DNA from: CADEFQ01 sp050249415
GTDB lineage: Bacteria > Pseudomonadota > Gammaproteobacteria > Steroidobacterales > Steroidobacteraceae
Length of the DNA stretch: 64,000 nt
Direction: 5' to 3'
Assembly (NCBI GenBank): GCA_050249415.1
Contig: JBFWQO010000004.1
Coordinates: 1-64,000 of the forward strand
In this document: in pieces, positions 7,172 to 16,234 of the stretch
Numbering within the stretch: position 1 is the first letter of the stretch
Layout: each line of letters opens with the position of its first letter
Made by a program: the position numbers and the translations under genes
The notes under the pieces: generated by a model
Told to the model about the DNA's origin: nothing
The model's input: only the letters and a program-made list of their open reading frames with translations
The model's database searches: none

Positions 7172-9979
7172 GTGGCCGACTACAAGCACACGATCAATCT
7201 CCCGCAGACCGGCTTTCCGATGAAGGCCGATCTCGCGCAGCGCGAGCCGAAGATGCTCGCAGCGTGGCGCGCGGGCGACCTGTACGGGAAGCTGCGCGCG
7301 GCGGCGCGCGGTCGGCCGCGCTTCGTGCTGCACGACGGCCCGCCGTACGCGAACGGCGCGATCCACATCGGCCACGCCGTCAACAAGATCCTGAAGGACA
7401 TCATCGTCAAGTCGCGCTCGCTCGACGGCTTCGACGCGCCGTATATCCCGGGCTGGGATTGCCACGGCCTGCCGATCGAGCACGCCGTCGAGAAAAAGCA
7501 CGGCAAGCCGGGGCAGAAGCTCGATGCGAACGCGTTCCGCGCGGCGTGCCGCGCGTTCGCGCGCGAGCAGGTCGAGCTGCAGCGCGCCGATTTCATCCGC
7601 CTCGGCGTACTCGGCGACTGGGATCGGCCGTACCTCACCATGGATGCGGCCTATGAGGCGGAGCAGATCCGCGCCTTCGGCCGCATCGTGCACAACGGGC
7701 ACCTGTATCGCGGCGCGAAGCCGGTGCACTGGTGCCTCGACTGCCGCTCCGCGCTCGCGGAGGCGGAAGTGGAATACGAGGAGCGCACGTCGCCCGCGGT
7801 CGACGTCGCTTTCCGCGTGGTCGACCTGCGCGACCTCGAGCGCCGCATCGGCCAGCCCGCCGGCGCACTCGGCGAGATGCCGGTCTCGCTCGTGATCTGG
7901 ACCACGACCCCGTGGACACTCCCGGCCAACGAGGCGGTCGCGCTGCGCGCCGGCTTGCGCTACAGCCTCGTCGAGGCCGAGTCCGCCGCGGGCCCCCAAC
8001 GGCTCGTGCTCGCGAGCGAACTGCGCGCTGCGTGCCTCGCGCGCTATGGCCTGGCGATGCGCGAGCTGCTCGCCGAATTCGACGGCGTCGCGCTCGAGCG
8101 GCTCGAACTCGCGCATCCGTTCCTGCCGAAGCGTGTAATGGTGATCCTCGGGGACCATGTGACGCTCGAAGCCGGTACCGGCGCCGTGCACACCGCGCCT
8201 GCCCATGGCCAGGAGGACTTCGTCGTCGGCCAGCGGTACGGCCTGCCGGTCGTGAATCCGGTGGGGCCCGACGGGCGTTTCTTCGAGGGCACACCGCTCG
8301 TCGGCGGGCTACGTGTCGACGCGGCGAACACCGTGATCGTCACCGCGCTCGCCGAGGCCGGGCGATTGCTGCACCACGAGCCCTACCGGCACAGCTATCC
8401 GCACTGCTGGCGACACAAGACGCCGGTGATCTTCCGCGCGACGCCGCAATGGTTCATCAGCATGGACCAGCGCAATCTCCGGACCCACGCGCTGCGCGAC
8501 ATCAAGGGCGTGAAGTGGACGCCGGCGTGGGGCGAGCAGCGCATCACCGGCATGATCGAGAATCGGCCCGACTGGTGCATCTCGCGCCAGCGCATCTGGG
8601 GCGTGCCGATCGCGCTCTTTACGCACAGGGAAACGGGTGCGCTGCACCCCGATACGCTCGCGCTGCTCGGCAAGGCGGCGGACCGCGTGCAGCAGGGCGG
8701 CATCGAAGCGTGGTTCGCGCTCGACGCGGCCGAACTCATCGGGGCCGACAGCGAGAACTACGAGAAGGTCGTCGATGTCATGGACGTGTGGGCCGACTCG
8801 GGCCTGTCGTTCGAGTGCGTGGGCGCTGCGCGTCCCGAGATAGAGGCGCCGGTCGACCTGTATCTCGAGGGTTCCGACCAGCACCGCGGCTGGTTCCACA
8901 GTTCGTTGCTGATGTCGGAGGCACTGTACGCCCGTGCGCCCTACAAGGGCGTGCTCACGCACGGCTTCACCGTGGACGAGAAGGGCCGCAAGATGTCGAA
9001 GTCGCTCGGCAACGTGATCCTGCCGCAGAAGGTCGTCGCGACGCTCGGCGCGGACGTGCTGCGGCTGTGGGTCGCCTCGACCGACTATGCGAACGAGATC
9101 GGCGTCTCGGACGAAATCCTGAAGCGCATGGCGGATTCCTACCGCCGCATCCGCAACACGGTGCGGTTCCTGCTCGGCAACCTCCACGGCTTCGATCCGC
9201 AGGCCGATGCGGTGCCCGCCGCCGGCCTCGTCGCACTCGACGCCTGGGCGATCGCACGCGCGCGCACGCTGCAGACCGAGATCGTGCAGGCGTATCGCGA
9301 CTACGCGTTCCATCTCATTTACCAGAAGGTGCACAACTTCTGCATCGTCGACCTCGGCGGACTCTACCTCGACGTGCTGAAGGATCGCCTGTACACGACC
9401 CCGGCCAGGAGCCACGCGCGCCGCTCGGCCCAGACCGCGATGTTCCACATCGCCGAGGCGATGGTGCGCTGGATCGCGCCGATCCTGTCGTTCACCGCCG
9501 AGGAAATCTGGCAGGCGCTGCCGGGCGCGCGCAGCGAGTCGGTGCAGCTCGAGGTGTGGCACACCCTGCCCGAGGTACCGGCGAGCAGCGTCGACTGGCC
9601 GGCGCTGCTCGCGCTGCGCGCGGCGGTGACGCGCGAGCTCGAGAAGCTGCGCGACACCGGCGCGATCGGCGCGCCGCTCGAGGCCGGGGTCGAGGTGTGG
9701 TGCCCGGACAGCGAGTATGCGCGCTACGCGGCGCTCGGCGACGAGCTGCGGTTTCTGCTCATCACGTCGGCCGCGCGTGTGCAGCGGGGCGCGGCGCCCC
9801 CCGACAGCGTCGCCGTGGCGGACGGTGCCGCGATACGCATCACGCCGACGACGGCACCGAAATGCGTGCGTTGCTGGCATCGGCGCGACGATGTCGGCAC
9901 GCACGCAGGGCACCCGGGGCTCTGCGACCGCTGCGTCACGAACGTGACCGGCGCCGGCGAGACGAGGCGCTACGCATGA
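7172..9979 (+). CDS. ileS: Isoleucyl-tRNA synthetase
   Basis: 935 residues from GTG 7172, which gives the family N-terminus ADYKHTINLPQTGFPMKADL. The class I signatures are both present: PYANGAIHIGHAVNKIL (HIGH) and KGRKMSKSLGN (KMSKS). The editing domain contains the WTTTPWTLPANEAVALR stretch. The C-terminal zinc finger is intact: CVRCWHRRDDVGTHAGHPGL, then CDRC. It charges tRNA-Ile and edits Val-tRNA. The stop overlaps the lspA start by 4 bp. Confidence 0.97.
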   Translation: MADYKHTINLPQTGFPMKADLAQREPKMLAAWRAGDLYGKLRAAARGRPRFVLHDGPPYANGAIHIGHAVNKILKDIIVKSRSLDGFDAPYIPGWDCHGLPIEHAVEKKHGKPGQKLDANAFRAACRAFAREQVELQRADFIRLGVLGDWDRPYLTMDAAYEAEQIRAFGRIVHNGHLYRGAKPVHWCLDCRSALAEAEVEYEERTSPAVDVAFRVVDLRDLERRIGQPAGALGEMPVSLVIWTTTPWTLPANEAVALRAGLRYSLVEAESAAGPQRLVLASELRAACLARYGLAMRELLAEFDGVALERLELAHPFLPKRVMVILGDHVTLEAGTGAVHTAPAHGQEDFVVGQRYGLPVVNPVGPDGRFFEGTPLVGGLRVDAANTVIVTALAEAGRLLHHEPYRHSYPHCWRHKTPVIFRATPQWFISMDQRNLRTHALRDIKGVKWTPAWGEQRITGMIENRPDWCISRQRIWGVPIALFTHRETGALHPDTLALLGKAADRVQQGGIEAWFALDAAELIGADSENYEKVVDVMDVWADSGLSFECVGAARPEIEAPVDLYLEGSDQHRGWFHSSLLMSEALYARAPYKGVLTHGFTVDEKGRKMSKSLGNVILPQKVVATLGADVLRLWVASTDYANEIGVSDEILKRMADSYRRIRNTVRFLLGNLHGFDPQADAVPAAGLVALDAWAIARARTLQTEIVQAYRDYAFHLIYQKVHNFCIVDLGGLYLDVLKDRLYTTPARSHARRSAQTAMFHIAEAMVRWIAPILSFTAEEIWQALPGARSESVQLEVWHTLPEVPASSVDWPALLALRAAVTRELEKLRDTGAIGAPLEAGVEVWCPDSEYARYAALGDELRFLLITSAARVQRGAAPPDSVAVADGAAIRITPTTAPKCVRCWHRRDDVGTHAGHPGLCDRCVTNVTGAGETRRYA

Positions 9980-10458
9980 GCGGCTGGCGCTGGCTGCCGC
10001 TCGCGGCGCTGGTCGTCGCCGCCGACCAGGCGAGCAAGGCGTGGATCGAGCGGCACTTCCAGCTCTACGAGAGCGTGACACTGTTGCCGGTGCTCGACAT
10101 CACGCGCCTGCACAACCCGGGCGCGGCGTTCAGTTTCCTCGCGGGTGCGGGCGGCTGGCAGCGGTGGCTCTTCACGGGGCTCGCGATCGCGGTGAGCGTC
10201 GCCATCGTCGTTTGGCTGCGCGGCGTGCATGCGCGCGCGCAAGCCTGGCTCGCCTGCGGCCTCGCGCTGATCCTCGGTGGCGCGCTCGGCAACGTCATCG
10301 ACCGCCTGCGCCACGGCTTCGTCATCGATTTCGTGCACGTGCACTGGCAGGACAGCTGGTTTCCCGCGTTCAACGTGGCCGACGCGGCGATCACGATCGG
10401 CGCGCTCTGCCTCATCGTGGATGCGCTGGTCGAATCACGGCGCACGAAGCTGCCATGA
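9976..10458 (+). CDS. lspA: Prolipoprotein signal peptidase (SPase II)
   Basis: 160 residues with four membrane segments. The catalytic aspartate regions are both present: GGALGNVIDRLRHGFVIDFV and FPAFNVADAAITIG; the substrate-site motif is LHNPGAAFSFL. It cleaves the signal peptide of lipid-modified prolipoproteins in the inner membrane. It overlaps ileS (ATGA) and ispH (ATGA) by 4 bp each, so translation is probably coupled. Confidence 0.96.
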   Translation: MSGWRWLPLAALVVAADQASKAWIERHFQLYESVTLLPVLDITRLHNPGAAFSFLAGAGGWQRWLFTGLAIAVSVAIVVWLRGVHARAQAWLACGLALILGGALGNVIDRLRHGFVIDFVHVHWQDSWFPAFNVADAAITIGALCLIVDALVESRRTKLP

Positions 10459-11402
10459 GGATCCTGATCGCCAATCCGCGCGGCTTCTGCGCCGGTGTCG
10501 ATCGCGCGATCGACATCGTGCAGCGCGCGATCGACATTTTCGGGGCGCCGATCTACGTGCGCCACGAGGTCGTGCACAACCGGTACGTCGTCGAACGCCT
10601 GCTCGAGCTCGGCGCGGTGTTCGTCGACGAGCTCGATGAAGTCCCGGACGGCGCCACGGTCATTTTCTCGGCCCACGGCGTCTCGCGCGCGGTGGAGGAC
10701 GAAGCCGCGCGGCGCAAGCTCACGGTGTTCGACGCGACCTGTCCGCTCGTCACCAAGGTGCACATGGAAGTGGCGCGCTACGCGCGCGAGGCGCGCGAAG
10801 TGATCCTGATCGGCCACGAGGGGCACCCGGAAGTGGAGGGCACGATGGGGCGCTTCGACAGCTCGTACGGCGGGCGCATCGTGCTGATCGAGTCCGTGCA
10901 GGATGCGGACAGCATCGAGATCCGCGTACCCGGGCGGCTCGCCTTCGTCACGCAGACGACGCTGTCGGTCGACGATACCGCCGGGATAGTCGCCGCGCTG
11001 CGGCGCCGCTTTCCCGCGCTCGCGAGCCCGCGCAAGGAGGACATCTGCTATGCGACGCAGAACCGCCAGGACGCGGTGAAGCAGTTGCTCGCCGAGTGCG
11101 ACGTGCTGATCGTCGTCGGTTCGTCGACGAGTTCCAATTCGAACCGCCTGCGCGAACTGGCCGATCGTGCGGGGGTGCCCGGCTATCTCGTCGACGGTCC
11201 CGAGGATCTGCGTGCGGAGTGGTTCGAGGGCCGTCGCGCGGTCGGGGTCACCGCGGGCGCATCGGCCCCCGAGATCCTCGTGCAACGCGTCGTCGAGCGC
11301 CTCCGCGGCTGGGGCGGCGAAGCGCCCGTGCAGTTGCGCGGGCGGGAAGAGCACATCGTGTTCGCGCTGCCGAAGGCGCTCAGGACGGCGAACAGCGAGT
11401 AG
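10455..11402 (+). CDS. ispH: 4-hydroxy-3-methylbut-2-enyl diphosphate reductase
   Basis: 315 residues. The three [4Fe-4S] cysteines lie in GFCAGVDRA, DATCPLVTKVH and EDICYATQNRQ. The substrate motif SSTSSNSNRL and histidine-containing RHEVVHN and GHEGHPEVEG are intact. It is the last step of the MEP isoprenoid pathway. The last residues (TANSE) and the stop TAG are encoded by the 7-bp repeat at 11389-11458, so the original C-terminus may have been replaced by repeat DNA. Typical family members end near the preceding residues. Confidence 0.96.
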   Translation: MRILIANPRGFCAGVDRAIDIVQRAIDIFGAPIYVRHEVVHNRYVVERLLELGAVFVDELDEVPDGATVIFSAHGVSRAVEDEAARRKLTVFDATCPLVTKVHMEVARYAREAREVILIGHEGHPEVEGTMGRFDSSYGGRIVLIESVQDADSIEIRVPGRLAFVTQTTLSVDDTAGIVAALRRRFPALASPRKEDICYATQNRQDAVKQLLAECDVLIVVGSSTSSNSNRLRELADRAGVPGYLVDGPEDLRAEWFEGRRAVGVTAGASAPEILVQRVVERLRGWGGEAPVQLRGREEHIVFALPKALRTANSE

Positions 11403-11458
11403 CGAACGGCGAACGGCCAGAAGAGAACGGCGAACGGCGAACGGCCAGAAGAGAACAC
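11389..11458 (+). repeat. Heptanucleotide-period repeat, locus 1
   Basis: Ten contiguous 7-bp units: CGAACAG, CGAGTAG, CGAACGG twice, CCAGAAG, AGAACGG, CGAACGG twice, CCAGAAG, AGAACAC. The array reads as two tandem elements, each a run of CGAAYRG closed by CCAGAAG. The first two units are the end of ispH, including its stop codon (11400-11402). Confidence 0.9.
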
Positions 11459-11462
11459 CGCG

Positions 11463-12158
11463 CTATTCCAGCGGCGCGGGGGCCCTCGTACGTACGCCTA
11501 CGATGAGCAACCACAGCATCAACGCAACCTCGCCAAAGAGTATTGGCGTCGCGTACACGAGCAGGTCCTGACGGTAAGCCGGGTAGTAGAGGCCGGTCAC
11601 GCTCAGCGCGACGTAGGCGATACCGTTCGCGATCAACCAAAGGCCGATCAGGCGGGGAACAAAGCCTGATCGATGGACCAGTATTCCCAGCGGGAATAGC
11701 CAGAGGCCCCAGAACACCTGCGACACGAGCGTGCCCGCCCGATCGGCTTCGAGCAGCAGCATGGCGAGCGCATCGCGCTGGGGCTCGTCGAAGACGGCGA
11801 GGAAGTCGGCGCCGCGTGCGATCCCGAGTGTGGCGACCTCGTTTGCGAGGCCCAGGAACGCGAGCGGCGCGTCCAGCAGTATCAGGACGACCATCGCGAC
11901 CGCCAGCCTCCGGTTCACGCCCTCGAACAGCCGGTACAGCGTCAGGACGAGGAACACAAACAGCAGTTGGGACACGAATCCGACGACGATGCCGGCCTGA
12001 AACAGCGACTCGTGGTCGAGGATGCGCTTGATCGTTGCCGTCGCATCGCCTGGCACCAGTATTTTGCCCGGTACGTACAGCAGCACGAACGGCCCGGCAA
12101 GCGTGACCAGCAAATACAGGAAACCTGCGAGCCGGGCTGTACGCTCGAGCGATTTCAT
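11463..12158 (-). CDS. DUF4386 family membrane protein
   Basis: 231 residues with about six hydrophobic segments. It begins MKSLERTARLAGFLYLLVTL and contains VPGKILVPGDATATI, LFQAGIVVGFVSQ, YRLFEGVNR and the late GLYYPAYRQD. This is the pattern of the DUF4386 family, whose function is unknown. The gene is convergent with ispH. Its stop codon (GAATAG read 5'-3') sits next to the heptad array of locus 1, and its 5' side faces heptad locus 2. No partner gene is evident. Confidence 0.8.
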   Translation of the reverse strand: MKSLERTARLAGFLYLLVTLAGPFVLLYVPGKILVPGDATATIKRILDHESLFQAGIVVGFVSQLLFVFLVLTLYRLFEGVNRRLAVAMVVLILLDAPLAFLGLANEVATLGIARGADFLAVFDEPQRDALAMLLLEADRAGTLVSQVFWGLWLFPLGILVHRSGFVPRLIGLWLIANGIAYVALSVTGLYYPAYRQDLLVYATPILFGEVALMLWLLIVGVRTRAPAPLE

Positions 12159-12283
12159 GGGCCGACCTTTCGCAAGCCACTCGTTCAGTTGTGATCGAGA
12201 GTAGCAATCGTCGCGGGGCGCGCGGCGGCGCTGCGACGGAAGGCCGATAGCCGCGACCGACGGCGAAATACGGAGACGAATCG

Positions 12284-12339
12284 CGATCAGCGATCAGCGA
12301 ACGGCGAACAGCGAACAGCGAACAGCCAGACAAGAACCC
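12284..12339 (+). repeat. Heptanucleotide-period repeat, locus 2a
   Basis: Eight contiguous 7-bp units: CGATCAG twice, CGAACGG, CGAACAG three times, CCAGACA, AGAACCC. Same organisation as locus 1, running towards locus 2b, which is inverted. Confidence 0.88.
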
Positions 12340-12381
12340 CCGGAATCGTACGGCGCCCCGCGTCGGCCGCGCGGAGCGCGG

Positions 12382-12415
12382 CTCTGGCCGTTCGCCGTTC
12401 GCTGCTCGCCGTCTG
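12382..12415 (-). repeat. Heptanucleotide-period repeat, locus 2b (inverted)
   Basis: Read on the minus strand from the pilY1 stop: CAGACGG, CGAGCAG, CGAACGG, CGAACGG, CCAGAGC. It starts 5 bp after the pilY1 stop codon and faces locus 2a, so the two CCAGA ends point at each other across about 42 bp. Confidence 0.85.
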
Positions 12416-12419
12416 GCGC

Positions 12420-15400
12420 CTAATCCGCGCCCGGCCGCTGCCAGTACGTACGCACGACCCCGCCCGGGCTGACGCATTTGCGCAGCACTTCGACGCCGAC
12501 CACGCACAGTGCGCGGCGGCCGAGTTCGTCGAGGTTCGGGTCGTTGTTGCCCTGGCCCGAGCCGCCGCCACCGCCTCCGCCGCCCTGCGAGCCCGCCACC
12601 GATTCGTAGGCGAAGGTCACTTCGCCCGCGATGCCGGATTGCGCGAGGTCGGTGAAGAGGTCGCCGGGCGTGATCTGCTGGTCGTCGTTGAAGTCGATGA
12701 CGGCTCGCCCGGAATCGACGCCGAGCGCGTACACGCGGTTCTGCCCCGACGCCGGCAGGCAAGGGTTCAACTGCGAGGGCGCGGTCGGCTGGTAGGTCGG
12801 GAAGAGGATTGCGCCGTTCACGGTGAGTGCTTCCGCGAGCACCTTCTCGCCGGTCAGGTCGCCATTCAGGCGCAGGTCGAGCAGCCAGCCGCGCGCCTGA
12901 GTGGGCACCGGTGTGACGCCGGGATTGGCCGTGATGTCGATCAGGTCGCTCTCCGCGATCGGCGTGAACGTGTTGTAGTCGGCCTGGGTGTATTTCGCGA
13001 ACGGCGCCTTGTCGCGCAACGAATAGAAGCGATCACGCGTCGCCGTGCTGAGCGGGTGGCCGCGATAGCCCGAGCCGATCGCGAGGTTGTAGTACGGCTC
13101 CGCGGCGCGGCGCTGGATCAACGCGACGTCCGGCGTGTAATAGAAGCGGCGGTTGTCGACCGTGGTCGGCGTCGCCATGTCGCCCGCGCCGAGGCTCGCG
13201 AACACGCCGCCCGTGACGAGGCTGCCGCGATCGTTGCCGTTGTAGATGTCGAACCGGAAGACGCGCCCGCCCATGTCGGCCGCGTACATGCGGTCGGCGA
13301 ATTCGTCGCCGTCGGTATCGATAGCCGTGACGCGGCCGGGAATCGAGTTCGTCATGCGCGCCAGCGCAAGGTCCGGCGTGCCCGAGCCGCCCGGGCCGCC
13401 CGCATACCAGAGGAGCGCGCCGGTGGCGGCGTCGACCATGAAGATGCGATGCCCCATTGTGTCGGCGACGTACGGGCCATTCTCCTGCGCGCCGTCGTAG
13501 CCGCCGCCGAAGATCAGTACGAGGTGTTCGCCATTCTGGCTCGCGCCGCCGACGCGCACGCGTGCAAGGGTCGGCGCGGACCATGTTTCGCCGACGCCGG
13601 GCAACTCCGCCGGCCCGATCTTCCACCTGAGGCGGGGTGTATCGCGATCGGTCACGTCGAGCGCGTAGTAGGTGCTGCCGCCGCGACGCATGCCGAAGAA
13701 GATCCAGACGCGATCGCCGGCCGCCGCGTCGACTATGCCGTCCTGGTTGACGTCGAACTTGAGGATGCGCACGTCGCCGTCGAGACCGTAGGTGCGGGCA
13801 TTGACGCCCGAATTGCGGTACAGGTCGGGCAGGCGCGCGAGCAGCTCGGGCGGCACGAACGACCAGAGCTCCCGGCCATTGCGCGCATCGACCGCGTGCA
13901 GGAAGCCGTCGTTGGTCGGCACGTACACGACGCCGTCGTCGACATCCGGGGTGGAGGGTGTGCCGCCGTAGGTCACGAGCGCGGGGCGCGCGTGGAGCGG
14001 ATCGCCCATGAAGCGGTTCATCTCCGCGCGATCGCCGTCCGCGTCCTCATCCTGCACGTCGACACCGCGCGCCCAGTCGATCAGTTCCTCCCGGGTCGGG
14101 GCGGCGCCGGACAGCCCGAGCAGCGCCGGCGTGAGCGCCGCATTGGCGCGCTCGAAGCGATTGCCCGTGAGCGTGAGATTGCGGCTGCCGGCACCGGCCA
14201 GGTAGGTGTACATGCGCCGGTCGGTTTCCACGGGCAGGCGGCTCACCGCACCCCCCGCCTCGACATTGGGCCCGTCGGCGGTGGCCGACCAGAAGCTCTG
14301 TGTGCCCTGGCGGAAAAAGCCCGTCGCCGCATCGACGGCGCCGTTGCCGGCGGCGTCGACGATCTGGCCGTCCCGGAACGCGTACTTCTTCAGGTTGCCC
14401 GGCCAGTGCGCGGTCGCTTCGGGGGTAAAGACCGATATGTAGAGCTCGTTGAGGGTCTGCGCGCGATTGAATGCGTTGATCGACACCGACGGGGTCGTGA
14501 AGGTGGCGCTCGTCTGCAGGATGTTGCCGATGATGGCCTGCAGCGTCGTCGTGAGGTTCGTGACGTCGCTCGCCGAATACGCCTGGCCGCCGCCGCGCGT
14601 GGCGGTTTGCGCGAGCAATGTGGAGCCCGCGACGTCGGGGCCGAAACCCACCGTGTACGTCGTGACATTCTGCTGGCCGGCCAGGGGCGACAGATCGGCC
14701 GCCCGGAGGTAGGCCGCCATGTCGGGCAGGCAGGCGCCGTCGCCGGCACCGCTGCAGCCGGCACCGACCAGCGAGGCGTAATTGGGCAGCGCGGGAATGA
14801 GGCTGTTCGCACCCGTATCTTCGGTCGGTTCGCCGTCGGTCAGCAGGATCGCGAAATTGCGCTGGCACTGGTAGGCGATGGGCGACTGATAGCGGGACGG
14901 GTCCTGCAGATCGCGCGATTCCGGCACGCTCGGGGCAGGATTTGCGCCAACGACGGAATCGATACCGTAGTGAACCGCACGCCCCGCGAAATACTGACCG
15001 GCCTCGTACATCGTTTCCGCCAGTGGCGTGAAGCCATCGGCGGTCAGCGAATCGATATCGGCGACGATCGTGTCACGCGCCGTCGCGATGTCGGCGATCT
15101 CGTGGATCACCATGCCGCCTTCCGTGTTGCTGCTGAACCGCATCAATCCGAGGTTCACGTCGGCCAGCGAGCCCACGAGCGAAGTGGCGACGGCTTGTAC
15201 GGTCTCCAGCCGCGTCATGACGGTCGGCGATGGCGGAGCGTGGTACCAGTTGAGCCAGTTGGCGCTGTACAGCGTGTACGCGGGCGCCGCGCCCCAGTTG
15301 ATCTCGCGCGCGGGTGAGCCGGACCAGGGCGCGCCTGCGTCGCCGTCCTGCGCGTAACGCAGCGGTGACGTGGAGTCGGCGCCATGGCTGCCGCTGTCGG

Positions 15401-15863
15401 CGCCGCATTCGAGCAAGTCGAGAGCCGGGACTGTGCCCGAGAGCCGCACCCAACGCGCGGTGGCGCTGTCGAAGCGGAGCATCGCGCCGGTCCACGTGCC
15501 GGAAAGGCCCGTGAGGCTGCTGCGCGCCGCCGCGCAGCGATTGCCCACTGCGGGGTACCGCTGGGTGGAGGCGCAATCGGGCGGAACCACGTCGCCTGCG
15601 CCGCTCTCTTGCCAGAACACCGTGTCCGCGGCGCAACTGCCCCCGTAGACCTGGCCCGGGTTGTACGGCGCGCGCTGCCCCTGCACCGTGCCGCTCATGC
15701 TGCCCGAGGTGTCGATGATGAACAGGATGTTCGGCCGGACATTACGCAGTGCGGCCTGGTTGACGAAAATTTCCGTGTCGTCGGCGAGCGCCGCGGTGCC
15801 GGCGAGGAGCGAGAGTGCGGCGCCCGCGAGGGCGGCGGCATACGGTGCGCGGTGCGCCTTCAT
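12420..15863 (-). CDS. pilY1: Type IV pilus tip-associated protein PilY1
   Basis: 1147 residues with a Sec signal peptide (MKAHRAPYAAALAGAALSLL to TAALA|DD). The N-terminal half has a von Willebrand A-like domain with MIDAS motif DTSGSMSG. The C-terminal half is the PilY1 beta-propeller (GVVYVPTNDGFLHAVDARNG, IFFGMRRGGSTYYALDVTD), with the calcium-binding loop DVNQDGIVDAAAGD. PilY1 primes pilus assembly with the minor pilins, regulates retraction through calcium and serves in adhesion and surface sensing. The start at 15863 overlaps the preceding gene by 4 bp (ATGA). The much longer open frame upstream (to 16442) has no conserved content. A glycine run sits near the C-terminus (SQGGGGGGGGSGQG). 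Confidence 0.93.
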   Translation of the reverse strand: MKAHRAPYAAALAGAALSLLAGTAALADDTEIFVNQAALRNVRPNILFIIDTSGSMSGTVQGQRAPYNPGQVYGGSCAADTVFWQESGAGDVVPPDCASTQRYPAVGNRCAAARSSLTGLSGTWTGAMLRFDSATARWVRLSGTVPALDLLECGADSGSHGADSTSPLRYAQDGDAGAPWSGSPAREINWGAAPAYTLYSANWLNWYHAPPSPTVMTRLETVQAVATSLVGSLADVNLGLMRFSSNTEGGMVIHEIADIATARDTIVADIDSLTADGFTPLAETMYEAGQYFAGRAVHYGIDSVVGANPAPSVPESRDLQDPSRYQSPIAYQCQRNFAILLTDGEPTEDTGANSLIPALPNYASLVGAGCSGAGDGACLPDMAAYLRAADLSPLAGQQNVTTYTVGFGPDVAGSTLLAQTATRGGGQAYSASDVTNLTTTLQAIIGNILQTSATFTTPSVSINAFNRAQTLNELYISVFTPEATAHWPGNLKKYAFRDGQIVDAAGNGAVDAATGFFRQGTQSFWSATADGPNVEAGGAVSRLPVETDRRMYTYLAGAGSRNLTLTGNRFERANAALTPALLGLSGAAPTREELIDWARGVDVQDEDADGDRAEMNRFMGDPLHARPALVTYGGTPSTPDVDDGVVYVPTNDGFLHAVDARNGRELWSFVPPELLARLPDLYRNSGVNARTYGLDGDVRILKFDVNQDGIVDAAAGDRVWIFFGMRRGGSTYYALDVTDRDTPRLRWKIGPAELPGVGETWSAPTLARVRVGGASQNGEHLVLIFGGGYDGAQENGPYVADTMGHRIFMVDAATGALLWYAGGPGGSGTPDLALARMTNSIPGRVTAIDTDGDEFADRMYAADMGGRVFRFDIYNGNDRGSLVTGGVFASLGAGDMATPTTVDNRRFYYTPDVALIQRRAAEPYYNLAIGSGYRGHPLSTATRDRFYSLRDKAPFAKYTQADYNTFTPIAESDLIDITANPGVTPVPTQARGWLLDLRLNGDLTGEKVLAEALTVNGAILFPTYQPTAPSQLNPCLPASGQNRVYALGVDSGRAVIDFNDDQQITPGDLFTDLAQSGIAGEVTFAYESVAGSQGGGGGGGGSGQGNNDPNLDELGRRALCVVGVEVLRKCVSPGGVVRTYWQRPGAD

Positions 15864-16234
15864 CGCGGCACTCCCGCGGGCGTGGCGATACCGACATTCG
15901 CGACGACACGCGTAATGGCGCGCGATTGCGCGTCGTAGAAGACCGTGACAGGGGACCGCGGCGCCCTGCGCAAGCCGGCCCGCAGGTCGACGAGCGTGGT
16001 GGGCCCGCTGGTCGAGAGGTAGCGCGTCTCCGCATTCGTCGCGAACGATGCGGGTGCGCATCCCTCGCAGCGGGTAACGACGAGGATGCCGACTGCGCCC
16101 GACGGCAGCACGACCGCGTCGGCACGCGCCTCGATCGCCTGTTCGATGACGCGGTAAGTCTGATCGGCCGCCGCGACAGGCAATGCCGCGAGGATGAGGG
16201 CGGTCAGCAGGGCCATGCGCGACATCATGTTCAT
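15860..16234 (-). CDS. Unrecognised secreted protein in the minor-pilin operon
   Basis: 124 residues. A Sec signal peptide (RMALLTALILAALPVAAA|DQ) is followed by about 100 residues with a CEGC pair (EGCAPASFATNAETRYLS) and a region ending VFYDAQSRAITRVVANVG. It has no prepilin peptidase site, so it is not a pilin. It is translationally coupled on both sides (ATGA with pilX and with pilY1), which argues for a role in the same pilus-tip complex. I do not recognise the family. Start could be residue 1, 3, 4 or 7 of the predicted protein. Confidence 0.75.
   Translation of the reverse strand: MNMMSRMALLTALILAALPVAAADQTYRVIEQAIEARADAVVLPSGAVGILVVTRCEGCAPASFATNAETRYLSTSGPTTLVDLRAGLRRAPRSPVTVFYDAQSRAITRVVANVGIATPAGVPR

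Noticed and set aside
11389..11458. Heptad arrays as CRISPR or as coding repeats
   Set aside because: Units are contiguous 7-mers without spacers, and the period breaks reading frame, so no protein repeat is implied.
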